A stretch of DNA of 64,000 nt from Lasioglossum baleicum (lineage: Eukaryota; Arthropoda; Insecta; Hymenoptera; Halictidae), in assembly GCF_051020765.1 (NCBI RefSeq), contig NC_134934.1, positions 4,898,001 to 4,962,000 of the forward strand, in the 5' to 3' direction. The notes under the pieces were generated by a model. That model was not told the origin of the DNA. It saw only the letters and a list, made by a program, of their open reading frames with translations, and ran no database searches. Shown piece by piece: positions 47,487 through 58,272 of this stretch (position 1 is its first letter; every line of letters begins with the position of its first letter). Position numbers and translations under genes: made by a program.

Positions 47487-48178
47487 ATGGAGGGAATACT
47501 GTGCTGCACAAGAATGATAAGACAGTTACATATAATTCATAAACTCCGCGCAAATTCATTGCTCGTACGAAAATGTAGTACAGAGAAAAGTTCAAACGAA
47601 GGTGTAAAAGATACGGAAGAACAAAATGTTGATATTACAAGATTACAGCCAAGTGGATTCGCTCAAGCTTATAAGAAATTCGCGACCCTCGAAAGTACCG
47701 ATGATGTTTCAAAACAATCACAGCCTCGTCCGTTCGCTACGATGCTTCGACATTCCAAATTTATAGACGTAATGTTCCATATTCTATATTATTGTAATCG
47801 ATCTGCTTTCAACATTTTTCTTATAGAATCCGTTTGCATTTTAGCTTGGAGATCCCGAAGGAAAGGTTGTAGTTGGAAAAGTTTTTAACGTTGTTGGGAA
47901 TGATTTGTATATTGACTTTGGATGGAAATTTCATTGCGTGTGTCCAAAACCTAAGAAGAACTCGAGGTAAGTCATAAAAATATTACTGTCATAACGAAAC
48001 CTTATTTGTCCTGTTGTTTTCCAGTAAATACGTTAAAGGATCAAAAGTCAATCTCAGAATAAAAGATTTGGAACTGTCTACAAGATTCTTAGGATCGACT
48101 ACCGATTTAACGATTTTAGAAGCAGACTGTGTTCTTTTAAATTTAATATCCTCTCCATTGCAGGATCACGAAATTTAA
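47487..48178 (+). CDS. mRpS28: mRpS28, mitochondrial small ribosomal subunit protein bS1m-like
   Basis: Exons 47487-47768, 47845-47966 and 48025-48178 (TAA 48176-48178) encode 185 residues. The C-terminal half matches MRPS28: FATMLRHSKF, GKVVVGKVFNVVGNDLYIDF, GWKFHCVCPKP and LELSTRFLGSTTDLTILEAD. These form an S1-like RNA-binding fold in the mitochondrial small subunit. The N-terminus MEGILCCTRMIRQLHIIHKL is basic and suits a transit peptide. Two acceptors are present for exon 2; the one after TTGCATTTTAG is used because the upstream one (ending at 47826) runs into TAG. AATAAA occurs at 48203-48208. Confidence 0.94.
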
Positions 48179-48202
48179 AACAACAATTACATTGTACAGT
48201 AT

Positions 48203-48208
48203 AATAAA
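48203..48208 (+). terminator. mRpS28: mRpS28 polyadenylation signal AATAAA
   Basis: Canonical hexamer 25 nt after the stop codon. Confidence 0.6.
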
Positions 48209-48770
48209 TAATCATCATAGCATATACATATATAGTGGTTTTTCTTTGTTTCTTACAGTAATATGTATACCACCACCACCGGTACATATATGTATTTCCT
48301 ACCAGTACTGTTTTCCTTCGCAGTGCTTCGATTGAGCCCAACTTTTCTCGCGCATGCGCGGCGTTTTCAGCCTCAGTAACGCGATCCGAGCTTCTCGATA
48401 AAATGGGATTCCTTTTGAGCAGCCTGCAGAACTTTAAAAAATTTATATGATTTGATTCTAAAAAATGAATGTATACCAGGTGTATTTGTGTATATTTTGT
48501 AACTCGTAGGACACGTCCTGGAGTCTTTTTGTGCGGTAAGATTATTTCGGTACATTCCCGCCAATATAACTGCCTCAGGGCTCTGGCCGCTCTGCTACCC
48601 AATAGTATTTAGATATTTCACTGTTTTCTCGCGCCTGCGCGAGAAAATTTGGGTACTCTGTTGTTTACCATAACGTTGCATGGTGCAAGTGTATCGCGTA
48701 CCGCAAGACATTCAAATAATTTTGAAAATCTTTGAAAACGCAAATACTATACTTTTCAGTTTGATACAAA

Positions 48771-49418
48771 ATGGTAAGTGAGATTTGCACTTCGTAATAT
48801 AACCAAAATTTTATCGAGCATAACCTTGATATAATCTTTTTCTTCGTTTGTATATTTAGCAAAGCGTTTGTTGTGTATGCTTCAAATCGATTCCAGTTGA
48901 TGAACGGATTGAAAATTCATGGATTTTTGTACACTCTAAAAATTATGAAAAAGAAAAAATCAGATTAAGCGACAGCATCGAATTAATCACAGGCCTGAAG
49001 GTATAAATATTATATATGTTCCTTTGGAATAATTTATTTTTAAATTATTTAGCATATATAACTACAATACACAATTATCGGTTCACAGATCATAGAAAAG
49101 AACCGGCAGTTGGTTAATTTGTGTCTTAGATGCCTTCAAAATGTACAGTCGTCTATAAATCTGCGCACTCAATTACTGATTTCGCTCTGTTCTTCAAACA
49201 ACACCTCTGTCTTGAATGCAAACGTCAAAAGTACCAACATAGTTCAGAATAAGAAGTCTCTTTGTTCATTAGAGAATGCGAATACGATTGATAATACACT
49301 GATAAAAGATGAAACTGTGCTGGAATACATAGTCAATGATACTGATGAAACCAATATACCTTTATACAACATAATCGATGATAGTATTACCGAAAGTGAG
49401 CAGGAGGATAATACCTGA
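48771..49418 (+). CDS. Finger-less ZAD (zinc-finger-associated domain) protein
   Basis: Exons 48771-48773 (the ATG alone, donor GTAAGT), 48860-49000 and 49089-49418 encode 157 residues to TGA 49416-49418. The N-terminus MQSVCCVCFKSIP and later LVNLCLRCLQNVQ supply the two C-x2-C pairs of a ZAD, with the usual hydrophobic spacing between them (IELITGLK). ZADs are arthropod dimerisation domains normally found ahead of C2H2 fingers in nuclear proteins. No finger follows here; the rest is Asn/Asp/Glu-rich. The start rests on an exact ATG/GT junction joined to an in-frame exon with a TATATTTAG acceptor. An open frame continues past the TGA. Confidence 0.75.
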
Positions 49419-49592
49419 AACAGTATGGAAAACTCTTCTATACTATATAGAATGATAGATTTCAAAAATCAAGATAATATAGAGCCAGAGATAGATGTAT
49501 GTTCTGGCGAGGATGAGGAAGTATTGGAACTAGACCTTGAAATCGATACATCAGAATCAGATATTAGAGGTGTGCGATTATCAACCATGTAG
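49419..49592 (+). other. In-frame open extension after the TGA of the ZAD gene
   Basis: After TGA 49416-49418 the same frame stays open for 57 codons to TAG 49590-49592. The text is acidic like the sequence before it (NQDNIEPEIDVCSGEDEEVL, ELDLEIDTSES). The base after TGA is A. It may be a readthrough extension, the remains of a longer ancestral protein, or chance. AATAAA follows at 49680-49685. Confidence 0.4.
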
Positions 49593-49991
49593 AAAAAAAT
49601 TAAAAATCTGCCATGATGGTTATTCACCTGCTCTTTCTTTTTATGATTGAAATTGAACTTGAAATGAATTTTGTAAATTAATAAATTAAATTTTGTAAAT
49701 TAATAAATGTTGAATACAACATAGTGATTGCACTTTATTTTTACCACGTTTTTATTAACTCGCTTTCTTGTCTGTCTCTTTGTTTGTTTGTCTGATTTCC
49801 CCTCACCCCTTTACATCTTACAAGTATTTTCATAGCTATTAAAAATTCACAATCACAAATTTTCAGGACTATCTGTATGGGGTTAGGAATCTGTACGAGG
49901 CTATTTAGGAAAAATTATTTTATACTTTTTAGTCCGTTTTAAAAATATTCGTCTCCTCCATGTGAACAACATACACAGCCTGTGCAGCACA

Positions 49992-50065
49992 GGCCCATTA
50001 GCTCAGTTGGTTAGAGCGTCGTGCTAATAACGCGAAGGTCGCGGGTTCGATCCCCTCATGGGCCA
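49992..50065 (+). tRNA. tRNA-Ile (anticodon AAT)
   Basis: Acceptor arms GGCCCAT and ATGGGCC pair fully, with discriminator A at 50065. The anticodon loop CTAATAA (50024-50030) gives AAT at 50026-50028. A box (TTAGCTCAGTTGG) and B box (GGTTCGATCCC) are present, and a T-run just downstream can end Pol III transcription. The T stem (GCGGG with CCCTC) appears to hold one C-U mismatch. There is no intron. Confidence 0.96.
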
Positions 50066-50523
50066 AATTTTTTTTGCAAGTTTTAAAGGAAAGTAACATA
50101 AACATTCGTAGCATCGTATTACATACTAACAATAAGTACGCGATGATACCGCGTAACGAATTTACACGAAAATTATTAATTTACACTAGCGATGTAATCA
50201 TCTGTGGAGCTGTATAAAAAATTGTGTTCATGTTTATGGAATTATCTTATCTACTGCTGCGCAACAAAATGCTCGTTTAACCTTTCGATAACAATTAACG
50301 GTTGCTCAGTTTATGCCTATCCATTTCTTCGTGGCAGAAGTAATAAATAAACAAATTGGCAATTTCTGGACTTAGTTCTTCATAACATTAGAACAGTCAA
50401 TTTTAAAAAATGAATGTTTTTTCTGTACGGTAAGTAAACTTGAACAAACCGGTGCTGCTATAGATAAATTATTAACTTTATAAGACGTTATATTATAGCA
50501 AGGTGATAAAAAATGTTCGAAAC

Positions 50524-53500
50524 ATGCAGATCTCAAGAATTTCAACAACCAGGTTCGAGAAAGTAAGATTAAAAATTTTAAGTAACATCTTGGAAAATAA
50601 GTTTATTTTCTTATTATATTGTTTGTCGATTATAGATCCTGATTGCGAATAGAGGAGAAATAGCATGTCGTATTGCAAAAACTGCCAAGAGGCTAGGAAT
50701 TCAAACTGTTGCTGTGTATAGCGAGGCTGATCGTAATGCCATGCACGTGGAGCAAGCAGACGAAGCGTACTGTATTGGTCCAGCACCTTCCAGTCAAAGC
50801 TACTTGCATCAGGACAAACTTGTATCTATAGCAAAAAAATCAAAGTGTCAAGCAATACATCCTGGTTATGGATTCCTTTCGGAAAATGCAGAATTTGCAG
50901 AACTTTGCGAAGAAGAGAACATTACATTTATTGGGCCACCGACAAATGCAATTAGAGATATGGGAATAAAGAATACCTCGAAAGCTATAATGGTGGCAGC
51001 TGGAGTTCCTGTTATAGCTGGTACAAAGATCTTATCTCAGGATATACAATGTGTTTCATTTATATTGGTTGTTTTTGTGCTTTGGTTGGTTGCTTGCACC
51101 AGCAAACCTAATGTACAAAGAACAGTTCGTTCGACTTCATGCTAAAAGAAATGTCAAATAGGAATTTTTCTTCCATGATCAGTAGACAGCGGATTTCATG
51201 CATTCATGACAAAAATGAGTAGGTGTAATTTAAAACATTAAAAACATTAGACGAATTTAAAAATACTTTTATATCATTTTCAACCTATTGAACATATTAA
51301 CAGAGAAAATAAATGTCACAAATGTCTAATGATCAGGAATGGTCTAACAAAAGCGAGCATAGTAAACGAAACACAGCATATAACAATACGTTTACATCGA
51401 TATATTCTAAAAACTTTGTGAACGACCATCGCAGGGTATCACGGAGATGAACAGTCTAACGAAAGTTTGCTACTGCAAGCAAAAAGAATAGGTTTTCCAT
51501 TAATGATTAAAGCTGTACGTGGTGGAGGAGGAAAGGGAATGAGAATCGCTTTCGACGAGTCACAGTTTGTGGAAGCTTTAGAGGCCTGCAGAACCGAAGC
51601 TGAGAAAGCATTTGGTGATGGAGCTGTTTTGCTCGAACATTACATCCCCGAATCAAGACACATCGAAGTACAAGTCTTTGCGGACAAGCATGGAAATGTT
51701 GTGCACATGTTTGAAAGAGACTGCTCCGTTCAGAGGAGACATCAGAAGATCATCGAAGAAGCTCCTGCGGTATGAATCAATTGAAAACAAATTACACGAT
51801 AGATGCATAACGTGTACATGATATATTGTAGCCTGGCATCTCAGCAGACGTAAGATTCAACCTTGGTATGACAGCAGTTCAGGCTGCCAAAGCAGTAGGG
51901 TACGTCGGCGCGGGCACAGTGGAATTTATAATGGACCGTAACACGAATAATTTTCATTTTATGGAAATGAATACTCGGCTTCAAGTGGAGCACCCTATCA
52001 CTGAAGCGATTACTGGGTTGGATTTAGTGGAATGGCAATTACGAGTTGCGGCAGGAGAAAAACTTCCACTGAAACAGGAAGAAATAAGACTCTCTGGACA
52101 CGCATTCGAAGCAAGAATTTACGCCGAGGTAGCTAATTTTTTATCCAGAAAATTCTATATTCGACTCTTTGTTTCGCTTTAGAGATCTTTGTAGGTGGTC
52201 GATTAGTTCTTTGGTTTTTTCTTGTACTCTTGTATCGTTTAGTTGCTTCTTCTGTTCCTTTCGTTTTTCCTGTTAAATTAAACCATAGAATCCAAGGGAT
52301 GGTTTCCTACCAGGAGCTGGGCAGCTGTTATACTTGAGAACACCGAAGATTCTGCCAAAGATGATTAGGATTGATACAGGAGTTCGCGAGAAAGATGAAG
52401 TCTCTGTACATTACGATCCTATGATCGCGAAATTAATTGTCTGGGGAAACGACAGAGGAGAAGCTTTGGCCGTACTCAGATCGAAATTAAGCGAATACAA
52501 CGTAAGTATCGATACAGTAACGTAATGTATGTAATCTATGCAACCGTATACGCATCATCATAAAATTCTCCCATATAATTTTCAGATAGCTGGACTGGAC
52601 ACCAATATAGAATTCATCAAGGATTTATGTTCTCATCCTAGTTTTCGACAAGGCGAAGTACACACAGGATTCATAAAGGAACATCACCAAAAACTGTTTC
52701 CCAAGTTACGTGTTTCACACTCGGTCGCGATACAAGCGGTTCTCACTTCGATATTCTACGAAGACCTTCTGTCGTTGCAATCTTCGCTTGCTACTACCGA
52801 CCCTTACAGCCCTTTTGCTACAGAAATTGGATCTAGATTAAATCATACTCTAACGAAAGCTTTTCGATTCAATGTTTGCAACAGCGATATCGATATCGAA
52901 GTAAAATATATCGAGCCCGAAGTTTATTCTGTCAGAATAGATAAAATCGGTCCGTGGAGAAGGGTAACAGGAACATTAAAAAAGAAAGACAGCTCAACGT
53001 TAGAATTGTGTACTGAAATCGATGGGCAAATCACCAGAGCGTCGGTGTTCATCATTCATAACAAGATACATTTATTTACCAAAGTTAGTATACTTTCTTT
53101 GTTAATATAACACTTTAAAATGTCCAGTTTCGTTAATCTCTGGGTATTTGTAGGATCAAGAATGGCAATTCGTTGAACCCTCTATGAAATTTCGTTCCAA
53201 TGTTACAAGCAACGATTTCGAGGTAGATCCATGCAAAGCGCTAAGTCCTATGCCTGGTCTAGTAGAAAAACTATTTGTTGCAAAAGGGAGCTCTGTAAAA
53301 GCCGGCGATGCCTTGCTCGTTATTACTGCCATGAAGATGGAGGTGGGTTTTTTTCATCTTTTGCAAACATTATTAAGGGAGTAGACTCGTTTCTATAGGA
53401 TTGCAAGGGTGCGGGATGCGCCTTCTGATTTCTTGATGATGCAAAGATGGGGGTTATCAATAGTCAAAAGCGCTAGATAAAAGATAATTTAGATAATTTG

Positions 53501-53812
53501 CAGCTTTATGCTTACAAATAATACAAATTACGCTGCCGAATAATACAAATTGCGCCTCGTAAACGTCAAAATAAGACTTTTGAGGGCGATTGCGGCTTAA
53601 TAAAACCCCATCGCATGTATTATCGAAAAATGAGAAGAGTCTACCTTCTTAAATCATTCTTCAATCGTTAATTGAAAATTTATTTGATTTGTTCACAGCA
53701 TATTATTAGAGCGACCATGAACGGAACAGTTGAAGATGTTTTGTGTTCGATAGGCGATAACGTGGCAAAGAATAAGATTCTTGTTAAATTAACTAAATCA
53801 TCTGCAACTTGA
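50524..53812 (+). CDS. Mccc1: Mccc1, 3-methylcrotonyl-CoA carboxylase alpha (biotin) subunit
   Basis: Eight exons: 50524-50562, 50636-51020, 51435-51769, 51832-52128, 52289-52501, 52586-53083, 53154-53342, 53699-53812 (TGA 53810-53812); 689 residues. The enzyme carboxylates 3-methylcrotonyl-CoA in mitochondrial leucine breakdown. Biotin carboxylase motifs are clear: ILIANRGEIACRI, HPGYGFLSENAEFAE, the Gly-rich ATP-grasp loop RGGGGKGMRI, ERDCSVQRRHQKIIEEAPA, MNTRLQVEHPITEAITGLDL. The biotin-carrier domain has AMKME, with Lys as the biotin site, spread over the last two exons. The order and the carrier spacing favour MCC over propionyl-CoA carboxylase; DEAYCIGPAPSSQSYL supports this. The ATG at 50524 was chosen because MQISRISTTRFEK joins in phase 0; an upstream ATG at 50513 is out of frame. 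The transit peptide seems short, so an extra 5' exon is possible. Confidence 0.94.
51183..51328. mobile_element. hAT-like MITE in Mccc1 intron 2, perfect 8-bp duplication
   Basis: A 146-bp element with ends TAGACAGCGG and TGTCTA, flanked by ATGATCAG on both sides (51175-51182 and 51329-51336). The interior (CATGACAAAAATGAG, AGTAGGTGTAATTTAAAACA) resembles the copies at 7383 and 55718. Confidence 0.87.
53377..53648. mobile_element. T1 TTAA-type MITE, copy 6, in Mccc1 last intron
   Basis: Starts GGGAGTAGACTCG after TTAA (53373-53376) and ends GAGTCTACCTTC before TTAA (53649-53652). The insertion lies between the biotin-site exon and the final exon. Confidence 0.85.
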
Positions 53813-53922
53813 AATACAAAAATTAAACATGTTAAAATTGTTTATTCTTCGTTATCATCCGCTTCTCCCAGTTGGAACTAAAATATATAACTTCTATCCT
53901 GACATGCGAGTCATTGTATTCG

Positions 53923-53928
53923 AATAAA
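53923..53928 (+). terminator. Mccc1: Mccc1 polyadenylation signal AATAAA
   Basis: Canonical hexamer 111 nt after the stop codon. Confidence 0.5.
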
Positions 53929-54186
53929 ATCGAAATTATAAGCGATGCGTATCCACCAATAGAAATTTAAATAGACTCGGTCGTCCATTGGCTTTTTCGA
54001 ACATTTCGAACATATCCGAAGCACCCGAGGTAGCGCTAGCACAGCGCGCGAACCGTATAAATTCGTTTTAGCGTAGCGCTCGACGAAGGCACATTTTACG
54101 GAGTTACTATTTTTGTTATTTTTTTTGTTTAGAAAACGGATATTAAAACTGTTTGGGAAAGTAGTTACAGGATATATCGATAAAAG

Positions 54187-56855
54187 ATGAGCAGTTTTCG
54201 TTCTCCTATGCGATGTATTTCTCCAAATGCAAGGTAAGCCGGCTAACTCAAAAGATTTGGTTTCAAGAAAGGTTAGAGTGTCGACTTGTCGAATTTGAAA
54301 CAATTACTAAATAATAATACGCTTTTAGAGTTTTAACCGCTAAACCTCAAGTAGAGCAGACACTCGATGTCAGACAGGCTCAAAATAAAGCTAGAAACAG
54401 CATCACGTGGTTTTTCGTCAACAGCTCTTTGCTTGGAATCATCGTATTTGATATGTAAGAGACTGAAACGGTTAAAGTATTTGGAATAAACCAACGATCA
54501 ACATGATCGGTAGACTGCGGATCTATTTATATGCAAAATAAAAACGTTCTGCATTGATTGTGCCCAGCAGGAATGAAATAAAACTTGATTTCATCCCTTG
54601 ACAACTTTGATGCATTATAAAAACATCACAATACTCTTAAATTTTCCTAATCTTTTGCTGTTTTATGATTCACCCAACAAATTTTTCATAAACGCATAGA
54701 GATCTGCAGTCTAATGATCAGCATTAAAGATCAACGCTTATACTATTTTCTAAATTGTTTTGCAGATTGTACGGAGGCGCCGCATACAAACCATTTTGTT
54801 GGGTCGAATGGTGTCTAGCCTCTATATTCGCATTGAATGCTCTTTATCACATTGTACGATACACTTGGGCAACTTTCACTTTAAAGCCAGTTATCCTAAG
54901 TCCTAGACAAAGACGATTGTTAGGAGTATCAGAGGACGATCCTATTTTCAAAAATGAAATTCCCTCGCCTCAAAAGTCATCGGAGCCAATATTCCCTTTG
55001 AATTTGTCTTGCATTAGTCTCAACAGACGTTTGACATCTCTGGGTTCTCCAGGATTGAACGAATCCAGTACGAAACATATTTGTTTTTTTGGTATTCTAA
55101 TTTTTGAATGTATAAATACATATATTGTATTTAGTAACACTTTCTTTTTTCCTTTCCTCAAGAGAACTTTACATCAACTAGTCCATTTTGCAAGTATGGC
55201 AGTCCAACATCTCAGAAATCCACGTCAAGCCCCAATGGCTCGTTCAATAAATCTCTTAATACTTCGACGAATGGGAATTTAACTGGTGAGGATTTAATTC
55301 AAAGCGAGAAAGAACTACAAAATTATTTGGAAGAAACTCGACAAAGGAAGCACATACTGTCCACCGATATTGATCAACCCTCCAACTTGCTTAGCTCGTT
55401 CTGGTCGCATCCTGCGATTAGAAGTCCAGGGGAGGTTTCGCCGTTATTGAGAAGATGCGCGTATCAGTTAGCGCCCATTATTGGTAATGTTGTAGAGTAA
55501 CATATTTGTAAGATAGTCAAGCTTGAACCATGTTATCGATACGCATATGTATTCCAACTTTGTAGATAAGTCAAAGTCTGCTAGCCCCGGCGCAGAAGAA
55601 GGACATTCACCCAGAGGTATGCTCGGAGTATCAGATGTTTGGAGAAAATATAGAATCGATCCTAACAAAGTGAACGAGTGGACGGCTAATCTACGCATGG
55701 TAAGTCAAACTAATGATTAGACTCCGGATTTTATGCATTTATAACAAAAATGAGCAAGTACAATTTAAAACAGTCAAAATATTAAAATATATTATTTTAT
55801 TAATAAATAAATTTATTATAGTATTAATATATTATTATCATCACATTATAAAATTATTAAAGAAGAATATGCACAAACTTTTTATTTTGCATAAACATCC
55901 GGAGTCTACTAATTTTATTTGAAGTAAATGCTTTGAGTGTTGCGTGCTGAGCACGAGTTAATCACGAAACCGTTCTGTACTCTGTATTTTAGTGGATCAG
56001 TAAGACGGTTGTCGAACGTGTAGCTATGGAAATTGATAATGTTTGCTCCGCTCTAGTTCGTCACGGATTGAGCGATTCCCAACCAGGACACGTGGGATTG
56101 GATAGACTGCGAAAACTTGCTCAAGCACCGTTTTTAGTTACCGCAATTCCCACATTACCGACTTTGGTACCGTTTTTGGAGCTTTCCAATAATCAGGAAT
56201 ATTTAATCAATAGGATCAAAATACTCGCGAAAGGAGGCTCTATGAGCGAATTCAAATGGAACGGCGGTGGTTGTCACGGTGGCAAAGAATGGGATTCTAG
56301 CCTACCGACAGATTCGGCGGTAATTTACCAAGTCTCGTGTGCCGTCAATTGTGTAGAATGTAGGAAATGTACTTAGAATGACCTGTTTAATGCGCACATC
56401 TGAAACTTGTGCAGATAATCATGCATTTGGTGTCTACATACATGGACACACAATTGGAAGCGCCATTAGATCAACCCGACGCACGACCCTTTACCTCCAG
56501 GTACATGGCTAGATCTGGAATGTCGTTACCACGTAGCAAAGGACCCATTATAGTGTGCCAATCCATAAACCCACCTTATTACAGTTTAACGCACAGCGGT
56601 GATTCGTTGCCCAACGACTACGAAGAAATACAGCGGGTGAATATGTTTATTAAATTTCGGATCGGGGCAGTTTGCATTCACGATCGACATTTAAAAACTA
56701 AATCGTCTTTTTTCATTCGTTTCCAGGGTAGAAACAACTTATTTCATATATTACTATTGTTCCTATATATCGTTAAAACAAGAGATAACGGCATGTTGGG
56801 TCGTGTAAATTTAGGTACTTCAGGTATAAATGTCTTGTGGGTGATCGACGGATAA
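54187..56855 (+). CDS. Tmem209: Tmem209, transmembrane protein 209
   Basis: Eight exons: 54187-54233, 54329-54454, 54766-55067, 55163-55483, 55566-55699, 55993-56319, 56415-56636, 56727-56855; 535 residues, near the animal family length. The N-terminal part has two hydrophobic segments: NSITWFFVNSSLLGIIVFDM across exons 2-3 and WCLASIFALNALYHIVRY. A Ser-rich middle (GSPTSQKSTSSPNGSFNKSL) is followed by the conserved C-terminal half (VSDVWRKYRIDPNKVNEWTA, WISKTVVERVAMEIDNVCSAL, INPPYYSLTHSGD). TMEM209 proteins are nuclear-envelope/ER membrane proteins linked to nuclear pore components; the biochemical role is poorly known. Phases agree across all junctions. MITEs lie in introns 2 and 5. The poly(A) signal is close behind (56915-56920). 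Confidence 0.9.
54511..54713. mobile_element. hAT-like MITE in Tmem209 intron 2
   Basis: A 203-bp element with ends TAGACTGCGGATC and (reverse) TAGACTGCAGATC, flanked by ATGATCGG (54503-54510) and ATGATCAG (54714-54721). Confidence 0.86.
55718..55909. mobile_element. hAT-like MITE in Tmem209 intron 5
   Basis: A 192-bp element with ends TAGACTCCGGATTTTATGCA and (reverse) TAGACTCCGGATGTTTATGC. Flanks CTAATGAT and CTAATTTT match at six of eight positions. It begins 18 bp after the exon 5 donor site. Confidence 0.82.
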
Positions 56856-56970
56856 ACGTCTGCGCAGTCATGGAGATTAAGGACATAAACAATGAAACGT
56901 ATGCTAAAAAACCTAATAAAAATATGAATCGAACAAATCGCATTTCATCGAGACCGTTCCATCTTTTCAT
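56773..56970 (-). CDS. Possible small membrane ORF, antisense to Tmem209 end
   Basis: 65 codons from a true ATG (56970-56968), with a hydrophobic run FIFLLGFLAYVSLFMSLISM. It overlaps the last Tmem209 coding exon and 3' UTR on the other strand. No family is recognised; it may be chance, since antisense of hydrophobic coding sequence often reads hydrophobic. Confidence 0.15.
   Translation of the reverse strand: MKRWNGLDEMRFVRFIFLLGFLAYVSLFMSLISMTAQTFIRRSPTRHLYLKYLNLHDPTCRYLLF
56915..56920 (+). terminator. Tmem209: Tmem209 polyadenylation signal AATAAA
   Basis: Canonical hexamer 60 nt after the stop; a second one lies at 57084-57089. Confidence 0.55.
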
Positions 56971-57130
56971 CTGACAGTGAATAACTAACTTACACTATCG
57001 TCGAATTCGTACAGAGAAGCGTGATATGAAATACTTCGATACCACTACAAATGCTTTATTCACAGTATTTACGTTTATGTACAAATAAATCACAAAATAC
57101 GATCCATGTTTAATGAACGTAAACTTTCAA

Positions 57131-57394
57131 TTATTCGACATGTTGCAGTAAAAGGGTACTACCGACAGTTGCAACGGTTTCTCTACCATCCTCGATCGTG
57201 GTTTTTTGCCAATTCGTCAATATACTTACTTGGTATTGCATAGTTATATGCATGTCCATAAATAAGATAAGAATAACAATAACAATAGTAACTAAAACTT
57301 TGTAAGGTTTTTGAAGAATGGAACGAATCGATCGAATAAATGCGTACGAAAGATATCGTATACTAGGTATAATGGATAGCGAATACGTTTGCAT
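57131..57394 (-). CDS. Possible small single-pass membrane protein
   Basis: 87 codons from ATG 57394-57392 to TAA 57133-57131, with a strong hydrophobic segment (VLVTIVIVILILFMDM, residues about 34-49) after a basic N-terminal part. An AATAAA on the same strand lies about 71 nt downstream (57060-57055). I recognise no family, and the start context is weak. It lies between the ends of two convergent genes, so it could also be UTR sequence. Confidence 0.25.
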   Translation of the reverse strand: MQTYSLSIIPSIRYLSYAFIRSIRSILQKPYKVLVTIVIVILILFMDMHITMQYQVSILTNWQKTTIEDGRETVATVGSTLLLQHVE

Positions 57395-58238
57395 CTATCG
57401 ATCGAAATTTTTCAACACGTTATTACAGGGAGTACATTCGTTTTTCCGGCGTTACTACCGACGCAATAAATTTTGTATACAATTTTATATCGCGTTTTTA
57501 TTGTAATCTAACGACCGAAAGTCATATTTCGTAAAAAATTATGTTACACTCGTCGTGTAATTTATGATACAATCTTTGGATAATGGTTCTCTTAAAAATC
57601 AATCGGTATGTACATCAAAGTTTAGCGTCATAATAAAATAAAATGAACTATTCAACTGAAAAGAACAACGTATTGCTTCGCTAGCGAATGTCCAACCCTT
57701 CCGAGAGATGTTTGTGCGCGCAACGCTTCCATCGAAAGTTAACTAAGTCTAGAGGAAAAAAAAACATAAAGTAAAAAGAAGATGCATTCTCAGAAGAGAA
57801 TTTCTACAATGAATTGCTGTTATAGCAATAAGCATACGTATACATATACACGTATGTGGATGTGTGTGTACTCGTATTTCTGTAACTGTTTTACGTTACT
57901 TACGTATTCAAACACGTAACACGTATTCCTATGCAACGTGAATTGTTTTTGGTTCAGAAATAATGAGAATATGTTTAAAAATAGCATATTTGATGTGAAT
58001 AATAAATCTTGTATTCGTCGAAAACAAGAGAAAGCACAGTTCCTATCCTCTCTCATTGTTTCCTACATTTTCGAGACTGTGTCATCTCATATCCCCACAT
58101 ATTGTACGACTTTCGTAATTTGTTTCGATATAAACAGAGATATACAACGTATAGTACAAAATTAAAAAGATTATCTCAGATGGTTCGCAATTTCGATACT
58201 TGTTTCACCCTCTCTGTTCCATCTTTTTTGTAATTTAT

Positions 58239-58272
<34 letters not shown>

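Noticed and set aside
47242..47595. 117-codon minus-strand ORF between mRpL14 and mRpS28
   Set aside because: It overlaps the start of mRpS28 in antisense and has no similarity; probably a shadow frame.
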